Assembly: GCF_907164915.1 (NCBI RefSeq)
Contig: NC_061867.1
Coordinates: 51,463,852 to 51,527,851, forward strand
DNA length: 64,000 bases
Reading direction: 5' to 3'
Source of the DNA: Impatiens glandulifera
Taxonomy: Eukaryota > Streptophyta > Magnoliopsida > Ericales > Balsaminaceae
A program made the position numbers and the translations under genes. Under the pieces are notes generated by a model. That model saw nothing but the letters and a program-made list of their open reading frames with translations, searched no databases and was not told the origin of the DNA. Position 1 is the stretch's first letter. Each line of letters starts with the position of its first letter. Below, one piece after another: positions 36,101-47,615 of this stretch.

Positions 36101-39100
36101 TTTTATGTAAAATCTTCATTCCAAATTTTCACTCAAAACATGAAGGGTGTAGATGTAATCTATTTGCTTCTTTAGTTTCTGATGTGGCTGTAAATCCCAC
36201 AGGAGCATACAAGTGATCAAACTTCTGGAAGATCATTAAGAAGTACCAGATCTACAAGAAAGAAACAATCTTCTTTTTTGAGTATGACCTCTGCTAGTTT
36301 GTGGATGGACATTGTAGAACTTGCAAAACTGAAGTATCAGGTACATTATTGTACAGATAACTGCATCTCCTATTGTAATAAGTCGATGTTAATAGTATGT
36401 GCTCCTTTTCAGTTTGAGTTACCCGAGGAGGATGCTAGATCTCGAGCAAAAAAGATTTTTGTCGTACGCAACTTCTGCAAGAAGGTAGTATTTCTAAAAT
36501 TATAGGCTATTTATTTTTACTAGGTTATTATTTGCTATCCTGTATCTAATAATTTCGGGAGTATAGCTTTCAAGACTGTGATGAAGATTGCTTGTTTCAT
36601 ACTTAATTGCTCGTTTTACAGATAGGATTGACGATAGCAGCTCGCAAATATGATCTAGATACTGTGACACCATTCCAACCGTCGGATATTTTGAATCTAC
36701 AACCAGTGGTCAAGCATTCTATTCCAATATGTTCAGAAGCAAAGGAATTGATAGAAACAGGCAAATTGCAATTATCTGAGGTAAATAACTTCATTTTTTG
36801 TATCGTCAATGAGACTTTCTAATTATGATGTTTAAGTCATTCAATTACTATACCCATTTTTTTTAGCTCAAGTGTTAAGACTTTTGAACTAAGATCTTCT
36901 ATTCAATTCAAATTGAAAGCACTATAATGAAGTTGGGGTCACGATGGATGTTGTGCTAGATTCCTCAAAACAAAATGAAACCTTGTCTAGAAAATGAATC
37001 ATTTAACTACTTCGGACCATTATTGTAGAAGAATATCTGGATTAGTGAAAGGATTATTGGGGTATATAATAGTTGATCTACTTAATAGTTATTTATAAGT
37101 GGTTAAAAGATATATTTTGGAAAAAAATTATGGTTCTACTAAAAATGGGTTATTTGGGTCAACTGACCAAAATACTCTTAGTATTTAATATTTTTAAAAT
37201 GTCATAAAGAATAAAGTAACATGTTTAGGTAGTTTAGTTTATGATTTTATAGAAGTAATTGATGGTGTGATCAAATGAGGCCTGATTCAACCTTGTGGAA
37301 GGGTAAAACATCCTATATACTATCAAACCTGAAAAATTGTAAAGATCTTTTCTTTGGTATTCTTTTGGGGTATCTTTTGAAGTTGCTCATCAAAGTTTGT
37401 GATGTAATAGAAAGAAAATTCTGCAATATTTAAGTCTTTTCCTTATTTCAGGGAATGCTTGGTGAAGCCTACACAATATTTTCCAAAGCATTTACAATAC
37501 TTCAGCAGGTATGTGAACGTTACTAATTTTATGGTTAAATTGATCGAGCATTCGAAATAGAAAGAGAAGAGACTTTTAGATTATCTATTAGATTATCATA
37601 ATTACTATCTATTAACTTTTTTTAATGATTGGGGTTGAATTCATGCCTGATTTTCCCTTTGAAACCCCAATCTCCGTTCCATTCTGACATTTGACGGATG
37701 TTTTTAATGGTATAGGTGACTGGGCCAATGCATCGCGAAGTTGCTAACTGCTGTCGGTAATAATTCCCCCCCCCCCCCCCCCCCCTATTTACAGCTTGAT
37801 GAAAAGCGCTTTAGTACATTTCATATGATTGTTGATTTTTTGTTTAAAAATTCACTAATAAAAAGCATTAATGACATTTTTTTTCAGTTACCTTGCGATG
37901 GTTCTGTATCATGCTGGGGATATGGCTGGAGCAATAATGCAACAGCACAAAGAACTCATTATAAATGAACGTTGCCTAGGTCTCGATCACCCAGATACTT
38001 ATCATAGGTATCTTTTTTCTTTTTGCTGAAATTATCATAGGTATCTACAAAAACACTTCCTATACTTAGTGACATGGTTTTAAAACATGAAACAAGCTAG
38101 TATTTTTCTTTTGGGGGGAAAATGTCTGTTACCATTTCCTTAAATCCAAAGAAACATACAAAGTGGTTCGGGTATCAACATTTTTGTACCCACAAATTCA
38201 AACAAACATTCATTTGAATACAAGTTACATCATTGAGCCTGATGAGACCCCGCCTCTAGCAGTGAGAGTAATTCTACAGATGACCTATTTAGGTGTATCT
38301 CAATTTATACTGTAGATCTTGGACGGAGTAAAAAACATGTCCTATTTCCAAATGGGATCCCACCCGGGGTGGGAAGTTGCCCAAATGGTGTTTCCAAAAC
38401 TATCAATGACCCTATTATGTGCAACACTTTTGTTTTTGGATCCGGTTGAGAAACTGCCAATAATGTTTTTACATGAGAAACACTTATGGGTGTGGATCAT
38501 GATTTACATGAGAAAGGGTCAATTTGTAGATACACTTTTCCCTGTCAAATATCTCATGTAGACGAGGATCCAAATAAGATCACGTTTGGAAATAACACTT
38601 AGGCATATTTGGAAATTTATTGATAGTTTATCATCTAGATCCGGATACAGACTCAGATCCAAAAAAGTTATGTAGTAGTAAGTTAGATACATCAAGTTTC
38701 TTCATGAGGAAACTGTTGTGACTCATTTGATAGTCTTATATATATATTTTTTGCAGTTATGGGAACATGGCTCTTTTCTACCATGGGCTTAATCAGAATG
38801 AACTTGCACTTCGACACATGTCCCGTGCCATGGCCCTTGTCAGCTTGTCGTCAGGTCCAGATCATCCTGACGTGGCTGCAACTTTTATTAATGTTGCAAT
38901 GATGTATCAAGATATTGGGAATATGAACACAGCTCTTCGATATTTGCAAGAAGCCATGATTAAAAATGAGAGGCTTCTAGGGGATCAACATATTCAAACA
39001 GCTGGTTGTTATCATGCTCTTGCTATTACATTCAACTGCATGGGTGCTTTCAAGATTTCTCAACAGGCATGATTTTATTTATTATTATTTTTATGTTTAG

Positions 39101-40132
39101 AAATGACTTACGATTAGGTCTATTAATGGGTCTCTTTCCTGTTGCAGCATGAGAAGAAGACATATGACATATTAGTCAAAATACTCGGAGAAAATGACTC
39201 TAGGACACTTGATTCTCTGAACTGGTTGAATACATTCAAAATGCACCAGTTACAGGTAAAAACAGTGAATCGCGGGTGATTTTATTTTTCAAGAAAAGGA
39301 AATTCCTTTTATTAAGCAGTAACAAACTCTGAAACGCATGAGCATGAATCTACTAATTATATTTACATCCACAACGACTTTTATTTAACTCTGCTTCATT
39401 TCAACTACTTCTATTCCATGCATAGTAACTCATTTTTGAATAAGTTTGTTTCCTTGCACTGGGTTACTCGTTGAACAATAGCACATTCTTGTGTACCACT
39501 TTCCCAGTTTGTAATATGTCTCGGGAAATTTCAGTTCCCCTTTAGATTGTAATTTTGTTTTTCTATGTCCATGTGCAGATGAATACTCAGAAGCAAAGAA
39601 ACCAAGCTTTAAATGCTGCTTCTGCTCAAAAAGCAATTGACATGTTGAAGGTATGTCTAAAATTTAGTTGATCGCTTTGAAGTAGAAGTTTAACCAATTT
39701 CTTGCAATGTGGGTTCATTTTCAATCAACCCTAATTATAATGGAGATGATTCAAAGGTCTTAGGTTTGATTTCTTGCAATGTTGCAGGCACACCCGAACC
39801 TAATGCAAGTTTTTCAAGCTGCTGCTATTGCTGGAGGCAACTCCAATGTCCAAAACAATCCGGTTACTGTTGTTCCCCTTTCACGAGGAAGGGGTATTGA
39901 TGAGAGGGCAACCCGAGCTGCAGCTGAAGTACGAAAGAAGGCTGCAAATAGAGGTATCTTAAACAAAGGAGTTCCTGTTCTTAAAGTGGCTAATGTTAAT
40001 GGGATGGGTCTTGTCCTTAAACCTAAAGGCCTCGGGAATTCATTAGAAAACCAATCGAAAAAAGAACACCCGGTTGGACTGGGTACAGGATTGACATCTT
40101 TGGATGCGAAGAAGAATAAAGGAAAGGTATGA
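30152..40132 (+). CDS. FMT: Clustered mitochondria protein FRIENDLY (CLU/FMT orthologue), 27 coding exons
   Basis: CLU proteins are cytosolic, bind mRNA for mitochondrial proteins and keep mitochondria dispersed; loss clusters them. My exons: 30152-30419, 30502-30563, 30772-30961, 31039-31176, 31268-31424, 31511-31704, 32299-32400, 32502-32637, 32718-32846, 32951-33314, 33610-33714, 34025-34143, 34393-34501, 34600-34833, 34905-35075, 35320-35406, 35960-36094, 36203-36340, 36413-36484, 36622-36780, 37452-37508, 37716-37756, 37888-38007, 38757-39066, 39148-39255, 39579-39650, 39788-40132. All junctions keep frame, giving 1,373 residues, close to the family length. The CLU_N ubiquitin-like part is at about 90-175 ([19 protein letters not shown]), the CLU domain at about 320-600, the eIF3/CLU central part at about 770-860 and TPRs at about 1025-1200. 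Introns after 35075 and 39066 start with GC. Residues 488-529 are a 21-residue tandem duplication. The stop at 40130 overlaps a potential donor (AAG|GTATGA), so a further 3' exon is possible. Confidence 0.93.
31740..32230. mobile_element. MITE-like element in FMT intron 6
   Basis: The ends are inverted repeats of about 20 bp: TTAGGGTTTGTTTGATGTGG on the left, and on the right a segment whose complement reads TTAAGAGCTTGTTTGATGTA. About 490 bp of non-coding, AT-rich DNA lies between. The CTTGTTTGATG core recurs in several other elements of this window. Confidence 0.6.
33036..33161 (+). repeat. 63-bp in-frame tandem duplication in FMT exon 10
   Basis: Copies 33036-33098 and 33099-33161 are identical except near the last codon (GCT versus GTT). 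Each encodes [20 protein letters not shown] plus Ala or Val. The segment is acidic and Ser/Asp-rich, hence likely a disordered loop within or after the CLU domain. Confidence 0.97.
33341..33491. mobile_element. Small MITE in FMT intron 10
   Basis: CCTTGTTTGATGA at 33343-33355 is perfectly inverted at 33477-33489 (TCATCAAACAAGG). About 150 bp, non-coding, starting 28 bp after the exon 10 donor. The target duplication is not clear. Confidence 0.7.
35076..35319 (+). other. GC-AG intron 15 of FMT
   Basis: The reading frame YIGK|VAEGIK requires splicing at GGAAAG|GCAAGT, a GC donor that otherwise fits the donor consensus perfectly. The acceptor TTTTTTCAG is normal. Confidence 0.8.
37766..37785 (+). 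repeat. (C)20 homopolymer in FMT intron 22
   Basis: Twenty consecutive C begin ten bases after the exon 22 donor (37756|GT). The exact length may be affected by sequencing error. Confidence 0.85.
39067..39147 (+). other. GC-AG intron 24 of FMT
   Basis: FKISQQ must join HEKKTYD to keep the conserved TPR region, using CAG|GCATGA as donor and GTTGCAG as acceptor. Reading through would hit TGA two codons later. The donor fits the consensus less well than that of intron 15. Confidence 0.75.
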
Positions 40133-43100
40133 GTTAAATTTGAAGCCAATTTTGGTTAGTTTTCTATGATTTTGTTTTAGTTTTTTATGACAATTTTGTG
40201 GATTTGCATTTTGGATATTCTAAGTCAAGAAAGAAAGTTTCAAATTGATGAAATAGTTGATCTCATACTTAATATGAAGATTTGAACTCACATTTTCTAT
40301 ATAATTATTTTTTTAATTTAGGAAGTTATACCCTTTTTGTTGTCCGCATTTCAAGCTATCGATTGTAGAGGTTTAAAAAGTTATGTAAACTTACTAAACG
40401 GTTGAGCCAAATTAAATATTTTGGTAGGATTAAATGAAAATTAAACATAGTCAACATGTAAAAATGAGAATAACTTTTACATGCTTTGAATTATGAGTTG
40501 TTTTATTGGGTACATAAAACATGCAAATAACACTTCTCTTCAAGTTTTGTATATCACTTTTGGTGTTACTATCGAAAATGCAATGCACAAGGGAAGTTTT
40601 ATTTTTTTATAAAATTTATTTTTCATTAAGTCAAAGTTATGATTTTTAGTAAACTCTTATCATTTTAAATTTAGTAAAGTTTTACGAACTTATAAAAAAT
40701 TTGATGTTATAATTTGCGATTTTCATTAAAAATAAAAATTATATTTATAAATTAAAAATAAAAGTTATTATTTATTCAAATAAATAAATATATTTTTTTA
40801 TAGTGTTATTTACTTATTATTATTTTTTAAATAAATATAAAAAATTTAAAATTAACTAGCTACAAAATACTTAATTATATAAATAATAATAACAATATAT
40901 AACTAATATATTTTCAAATTAATTTTTAAGATTTTAAAGAAATTCTAGATTTTACAGTTTACAATTTGTCAACGATTTTACGTAAATTCGATTTTGACAG
41001 CCTCTTTACTCGTTGAGAGATTAAGAATATAAATAAAAAGGTTAATTTTCAAACTCTTTTGAAAGAAAAAAAAAGTAAATATTGAATTATATTTAAAAAA
41101 TTAAGAAATTAAGTTTTTTATTTTGAGACGGGTTTAAGCCAAAATAAGTTCTAAGGTAAATTGCCCTGACTTCAACTCTCTAATAATTTTTTTATAATGA
41201 AAAATACACTGTCACTAAGAGAGAATAAAATAATAGATTGTAAATAATCTTAGTAGGATATAAAATAATTTCTTTAATCAAGATTCTAATTTTAGAACAT
41301 TATTTTTAAGATAATAATTTTTAATTTCTATAATTATAAAGATATTTTTTAATTGAATTATTATTAATTAAATAAATATAAAACTATATTATGAATTATA
41401 GTATAGTTTTTAATGCATAGAAATTGATTAAATTTAGAATGTAATTATAAGGAATTTTAATTTAATTTTAAAATAATTTGACAAAAAACTGTAATTTTTA
41501 TGAACATACAAAACTGTTTATTATTAAAAATAGTAAATATTATATAATATTATTATATTTATTTTCTTATATTAAGAATATAAAACGTCTAAATATCAAT
41601 TTACTTAAAAAAATTAGTATTTTCTCATTACAGTTTTTCTTTTTTCCAATTTTTCTGTCACTCTTTTAAAACAAATATTATAAATGAAGCTACTTTTCTT
41701 ATATATTATACATAAGATATGTAATTTTATATATTATCAAACATATTAATATATGATTAAATAAAATTTAAAATCACATCCAAATTTCATTAATATATAG
41801 TAAAATAAAATATTATTAATAAAGATAAAGCTTTTAGAGAACTTTAATTTGTTTCTTAAATAATAAGACAGGGTATTTTTATATAATGTGTTTATTAATC
41901 TAAATGTTATTAATAGTTTAATACATTGTTCATATGATATTTAAGATAGTGTATTCTATATAAACGAAATTAGCAAGTATAGTTTTTTGTTTTTTATTTG
42001 CCAATATAGAAAGAAAAAATAATTTCCAGGTTCCACCAATATTTTTTAATAACATAGACTTGAAAGCATATAATGTGCCCAAATTTAGGAAGCAAATGAG
42101 CCAAGCCTCCTTACACGAGTTTATCCATCAAAATTCTATTTGAGATTAATTTTGATTGAGTTCGAGCCTTTCATCGAGTTCGAGCCGAGTTCAAATTGAC
42201 TCGCTTTGTACTCGAGTTGAGTTCGAGCTCATATAATATTTGTTTGAATTGAGATTAATTTTTAAATATCATGTTTTGAATAATTTTAGTAATATGATAT
42301 TTTCATTTTAAAAATTGATTATGCTTTCGTACGAATTCAAACTTTCAACTTGAAACTTAATTTTATTTCAAGTTTTTCGAGTCGAGATAGTCGAGTCGAA
42401 CTTAAATTTATAAACTCTCTCGAAGTGAAGTTCGAACCGAGCTAATAAAAACTTGATTGAGCTCATTCGATTCAGCTCAAGTTAGGATTGACTAATTTGC
42501 TATCCTAGTTTTCAGAATGTTTAATTGTAAGTCTCTAATTAAGACCAATTCTGAAATTATCTTTATGTGCCTAGATTAGTGGAGGATCATTCAAATCAAG
42601 CAACCAAGAAAAATAATTATTAATTATATTATATTATATTAATATTTCTAATAAGAATATAAGAACCAGTAATAAATAAAAATAAAAATTAGGATGTTTG
42701 ATTTTTGAGTTTTACTACGGATTCAACTATCAAAACTTATTCTTTTCAACCATTTAATAACTTAATGCATTAAAAATTAAAATACTCTAATATTAATTTT
42801 ATAAAATTTAAATATTATAATATTTAATCTATAAAAAAAATCAAATTTCATCTTTTACATCAAACAAGCTTTTTTAAACCAAAAACTAAATTACTAAAAT
42901 AATTTATAAATAATAAAATTTTAAGATAGTAAATTTTAAATTGTAATTATTTTAAATATTTTTTTTATTTGAATCTAATTCATTTAAATTAATCTCCATT
43001 AAAATCTCCATTAAAATCATAAAACCCCATTTCAACTTAAACATGCTAAATAATTTAAGTTAAGTAAAAAATTTAAATTATAATTAATTTAACTAATTTA

Positions 43101-43411
43101 ATTTTTTTTATTTGAAAGAAATTCATTAAATTAATAAAATTTTAAGTTAAGGTTAATGTTAAACTCCATTAAAACCCTACAAACCCATTTCAACTTAAAC
43201 ATACATAATAGAATCTAACCTCTTAATCAATACATTCTTGATAGAGCTATCATGAATTTGACACAAATTCTTAAAATAAACAAAAACAAACTTAAGAAAA
43301 TAACTTATGATGTTTGTTGCATAACTGTGTAGTGTTCCAAAACAAAAGAAATTCAGAAATGCATAAGTAAAAGATTCATAATGAAGAAAATAAATCATCA
43401 AAACCCTAAAA
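40133..43411. other. Intergenic DNA between FMT and eL6
   Basis: Very AT-rich (many AT-only runs at 40600-42000). A GC-richer block at about 42080-42490 repeats the phrase GAGTTCGAGC and its complement on both strands, as in some hAT-like or other TIR elements, but I could not fix ends. At about 42690-42875 a possible MITE has GATGTTTGAT at the left and CATCAAACAAGC at the right. No gene was seen. Confidence 0.5.
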
Positions 43412-44551
43412 TCAAAACAAGAGCTCATGTGGTTTCATGCCAGCCTTAAGTGAAAACCTAGCAGAAAGATAAGCTTTCAATTCAGGAACAGCATCAATGG
43501 CTTTAGTCAAGAAAGCATCCACCACTTTCTGATCATCTTTCTTCTCTTGTGGAAACTCACCACCATTCTTTTTATCATCTTTCTCACCTTCAAAGAACTC
43601 ACCTTCATCTTTCTTCTTCTTCTTCTCCACTTTCTTAGTGAAATACTTATCATCAAATTTATCAACTTCAATTCCAGCAACATCAATCTTAGTTGAAGTA
43701 GCAATTACATATGACTGATTCACACGTCTAAGTGGAACACCATTAATCTTGAATGGACCTAAAATCATAAATTTCATCATAATAAGCAATTGGGTTTTGA
43801 TAACATCAATCAAAATCATAAATTTCATAATAATAACCAATTGGGTATTGATAATCATCAATCAAAACCATAAATTTCATAATAATAACCAATTGGGTTT
43901 TCATAATCATCAATCAAAATCATAAATTTCATCATAATAAGCAATTGGGTATTGATAATCATCAATCAAAATCATAAATTTCATAATAATAACCAATTGG
44001 GTATTGATAATCATCAATCAAAACCATAAATTTCATAATAATAACCAATTGGGTTTTCATAATCATCAACCAAAATCATAAACTTCATCATTATAAACAG
44101 ATAAAACTCACCATTAACAAGAAGTAAGCCAGATGGAAGTTGCTTCAAGAAAACAACCCTCTTTCCTTTGAACCTCCCAGCCAATATGATCAGAACTGTA
44201 CCCGGAGTAATACTACTTCTACAAAACCAAAAACCAACTCATCTAAGAACTAAACCCTAATCATAAAAAGGTAAAAACCAAAACCAAAATAACAAAAAAC
44301 CTGAGCTTGGTAGGGTTATGTTTGCGCTTATTGACGATGGGTTTCTTGACATCGTCGGCAGGATAGAACTTTGGTGGTTTGACGGCTGGAATGGTGGCGA
44401 CGGCGGTCTTCTGGTGTTGAGGGAAGGCGCCGCCGTTTTTGGCCTTGATAGCCCAGAGACCCTTTTTGTGGTACATTTTGGATCGAGAGAATTTACCCAC
44501 ACCTGGAATTAGGTCGGGATTTCGGCTGGTTCTTGGTGCCTTTGGAGCCAT
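43412..44551 (-). CDS. RPL6: 60S ribosomal protein L6 (eL6), three exons
   Basis: A structural component of the cytosolic large ribosomal subunit. My exons on the - strand are 44551-44301, 44218-44112 and 43758-43412. Junctions are canonical GT-AG, phases fit, and the product is 234 residues, the normal length for plant eL6. Recognisable pieces are [20 protein letters not shown] at the start, the eL6 core [20 protein letters not shown] then [20 protein letters not shown], and [20 protein letters not shown] lysine- and glutamate-rich stretch follows (about 155-195), then the C-terminal [20 protein letters not shown]. Intron 2 (43759-44111) consists mostly of a 52-bp tandem repeat. A telo-box and site II motifs lie upstream, as is usual for plant ribosomal protein genes. 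Confidence 0.96.
43764..44100. repeat. 52-bp tandem array in eL6 intron 2 with 156-bp higher-order unit
   Basis: Units start at 43764, 43815, 43867, 43919, 43971, 44023 and 44075, each with CATAAATTTCATMATAATAA followed by SCAATTGGG, where M is A or C and S is C or G. The units at 43815 and 43971 are identical and those at 43867 and 44023 differ at one base, so three units (156 bp) were duplicated together. The array fills nearly the whole intron. Confidence 0.93.
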
Positions 44552-44618
44552 TGTTGAAGATCTCCGATTCTTTCTTTCTGGGATTATAGGCAGCAGGGGA
44601 AAATGATGTGAAAGAAAT

Positions 44619-44729
44619 GTATATAAGTGAAGAAGAAGAAGATGTAAAACCCTAGAAATGGTCTTCTTTGATTTATTTTTAGTTTATGCTTGGGCTGTAT
44701 ATGTTAAATGGATCATTAGAATAAGCCCA
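44619..44729 (-). promoter_or_regulatory. eL6 promoter: TATA, telo-box and two site II elements
   Basis: Upstream of the ATG (44551) lie a TATATA stretch near 44619-44625, a telo-box AAACCCTA at 44647-44654 and two site II cores: TGGGCT at 44691-44696, and the same motif on the other strand at 44724-44729. The telo-box plus site II pair is the known signature of plant ribosomal protein gene promoters. Confidence 0.7.
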
Positions 44730-45359
44730 TAATTGAATTGGACTTTTGTTAATGGCCTTATTAAGAGAATCTATATATGTTAATGATGTATATATATAAG
44801 GAAATAAATAAAAAAGAGAACTTTGTTATATATATAAACTTTTTATTTAATTTTATATATATATATATAAAATAACATCACAAATATATATCTTTTTTTC
44901 TTTTTATTTTCTTAATTTTTATTTATATATTATAATAAATTCTCACTCTCATTAATTTATCTATAAATATTTATATTTTCTATCTCATTATTATTATTAT
45001 TATTATATATAATAACATAAATGAAATATATTAAAAAAAACTTTTATATATATTTTTAAATTTTTTAATTATTTTTAATTTAAATATATATATAAAGTTC
45101 TCTTTATTTATTTCATTTTATATATAAATATTTATATATTTATATAATATAAATATATAAAATACATACCAAATATTATAATATATATATATATTGTTTT
45201 AATTAACGTTGGAATGACAGATGATTTTTTTTCTCCTATATTATAACCTCCCTAAAATAATAAATTTTTATTGTTCTAACTCGGACCGAATAGCTAAATT
45301 AATAATCTCGATAAATTTATTAAGCATTATATTTTTTTTGGCACATATATATCTCAACC

Positions 45360-45390
<31 letters not shown>

Positions 45391-45659
45391 TACTATTTTA
45401 TTAATAATTCAAAGTGCCTTGATCATGGATGGATCCATGTACAAGGCTGTCCAGACTATAGCTCGGATAGTCCAAAATATTTTGTATGTATTTCATAATA
45501 ACGACGGTAAATTATCGTCGTTATTAAATATTTTCGTCGCTAAAAGGTATTAGTGACATAAACTTTATTTATTTTATTTGTTTACTTGATATTATTATCA
45601 AACTAGCCCGGATAGATTTTTTGATAAAAAATTAGTCCGGGTAGATTTCAAATTCTACC
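44730..45659. other. AT-rich intergenic DNA
   Basis: Contains (TA)n and (ATA)n tracts (for example about 45369-45392). A segment at about 45480-45660, with ACGACGGTAAATTATCGTCG and a phrase similar to one near 15890-15960, probably derives from another repeat. No gene was seen. Confidence 0.45.
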
Positions 45660-46356
45660 TCCGCCCTTGTTATTGATTCATGATGATATTTTCTCTGACC
45701 CATCTTCATTGCAACAAATGCCTACTATCATTCTTTCATTGTCATTTTTTTCCCCTCAAGTTGTTTTTTAGGCAATGAATGATTAGCTTATAATATATAA
45801 AACAATCTAGTTTCATCCATGTTGAAAACATCTTTCATGAGAAATAACCCTAGTTTCTCTCTTATTGTTGGCAAGTTACTATCCACATCTCCCATATTGA
45901 CAGACCCGCTTTCGCCAAAACGCCTAAAGGACTTATACCATGTCGTGATTTAAACATCTTCACCCAACCAAGAGAGTAATCAAACTCTGGACCATTATCA
46001 CCATACAATATTTTCATAAAATCTTTTGTTTTCTCTAAAATTAACTCTCTCGATATATTTACCCGCTCTTGATGTTGAAGAATCCATTAATACAAAGACT
46101 TTTCTAGATTTAGAAACTTTGCGAATTTGTTTCGTTTGGCATCAAGTTTCATCAGATCGGCCGAGGGATATTCCGATGACCGCTTAATTGTATTCGATAT
46201 TGTCGCTTCACTAATCTAGATGTTAAATTTTTCATAAACCCTTTTTTGTAGCTCTTTTTGAGACGAAGTTGGATTTTCATTTTTATACTCGCACAATGTT
46301 TTATAAATTTCACATGTCATGGTTGTATGCTTCACCCTTTTGAGATGGGAAACCAT
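45660..46356 (-). pseudogene. pogo/Tigger-like transposase remnant (Tc1/mariner superfamily)
   Basis: Reading the - strand from ATG at 46356, the frame gives a CENP-B-type N-terminal helix-turn-helix (NPTSSQKELQKRV, then ISEATISNTIKRSSEYPSA). A second CENP-B-like DNA-binding region follows (WILQHQERVNISRELI, then LGWVKMFKSRHGIS). After one frameshift near 45900 comes the start of the DDE_1 catalytic domain with the first Asp in NMDETRLFY (about 45800-45824), then SLPKKQLEGKK and, after another shift, GICCNEDGSEK. In-frame stops occur in FNI-stop-ISEA and SLY-stop-WIL. The remaining catalytic D residues are missing, so the gene is truncated. A gene co-opted for host use is unlikely given the stops. 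Confidence 0.8.
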
Positions 46357-46646
46357 TAGAGATTAATACAACAACAAAGAAGAGAGTAGTATAAGATTGA
46401 TTAGAGAAGAGAAAAGAAAGAAGATAGAAGAGTAGTAGAAGATTGTGTAGTGTATGCATGTACTTGAAGATTAATATTTTGAGATGAAAATCATCTTACA
46501 ACATAAAATATTATACAATTTATAGTACATATTAAATGACTTTTGAGAATAAAAAAAGTTTTACAATTGATTATATTTAGCAACTATATAATAAGTGACC
46601 CCATTATATCAAATTTGAATTTTAAAATTTAACAACATTTAATAAT

Positions 46647-46683
<37 letters not shown>

Positions 46684-47615
46684 GTATTTTGTACCTCCCT
46701 TATTTCTATTTATACCTAAAGGATGTGTTTGATATGGAGTATAAGAGGGTATAATACTGTTAGTAAAATATAAATTATTCATAATGTTTTAATATGGTGT
46801 TTTGTTAGGATTTTATTATTGGTATAAATTATATCTCTATATAATTTATATCTCATATTTTTGGTATAAAAGTGTAACTAGTCCCTTCAGCGTACAACAC
46901 TTATCTTATATTACTTAATTTTTAATTTCTCATTATAATCTTTATTAATATTATATATAACTTATTATTATATAATATATTAAATATATTTTATTTAGTT
47001 TTAACATTATTATTATTATATTTAATTATTTTTAATATATATTTTTAAATAATTCAATATTTTAATTAAAAAATATTTATTTATTTTTATAATAAAAAAA
47101 TTATTAATTATTAATTTATATATTTACTTATATTATAAATAATAATTTTATTTTATTATATTTTTTATTAATAATATTTAAATTAAATAAACATAATTTA
47201 TCGTTTCTATTATACTTATTTTTTTATATATTAATTAAATTTACATTAATTATTAAATAATAATACAATAATTTATAATAATAAACAATATTATTTATAA
47301 TATAAATAAATATAAAAATAATAATAATAATTAAAATTAAAATTAAAATTAATATTTATACAACTTATACTACATCCTTATACTATATACCAAACACAAA
47401 ATTATAAATCATATACAACTTATATCATTTCTTATAATTCATACCAAACATCAATAACTTATACGATTTATACTACCCTATATCATTTATACCTCGTTAC
47501 AATTTATATATCTATACAATTTATACCCTATATAATTTGTACTACGTAACGCTACCAAAGAAATATATAATAACTTTATTTTATTAAGCACTTGAAGCTC
47601 ACTTAATATATAATA
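46357..47615. other. AT-rich DNA between the pogo-like sequences
   Basis: Contains a (TA)n tract at about 46648-46681. The block at about 46720-47565 has related phrases at both ends (GGGTATAATACT on the left and, on the other strand at the right, GGGTATAAATTG), so it may be a degenerate TIR element. No gene was seen. Confidence 0.4.

Noticed and set aside
39814..40149. 111-codon frame on the - strand
   Set aside because: It is antisense to the last FMT exon.
43759..43861. N-terminal extension of the eL6 last-exon frame ([14 protein letters not shown])
   Set aside because: It is read-through into the intron 2 tandem repeat. The splice acceptor at 43759-43760 joins the correct eL6 sequence.
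44318..44512. 64-codon frame on the + strand
   Set aside because: It is antisense to eL6 exon 1.
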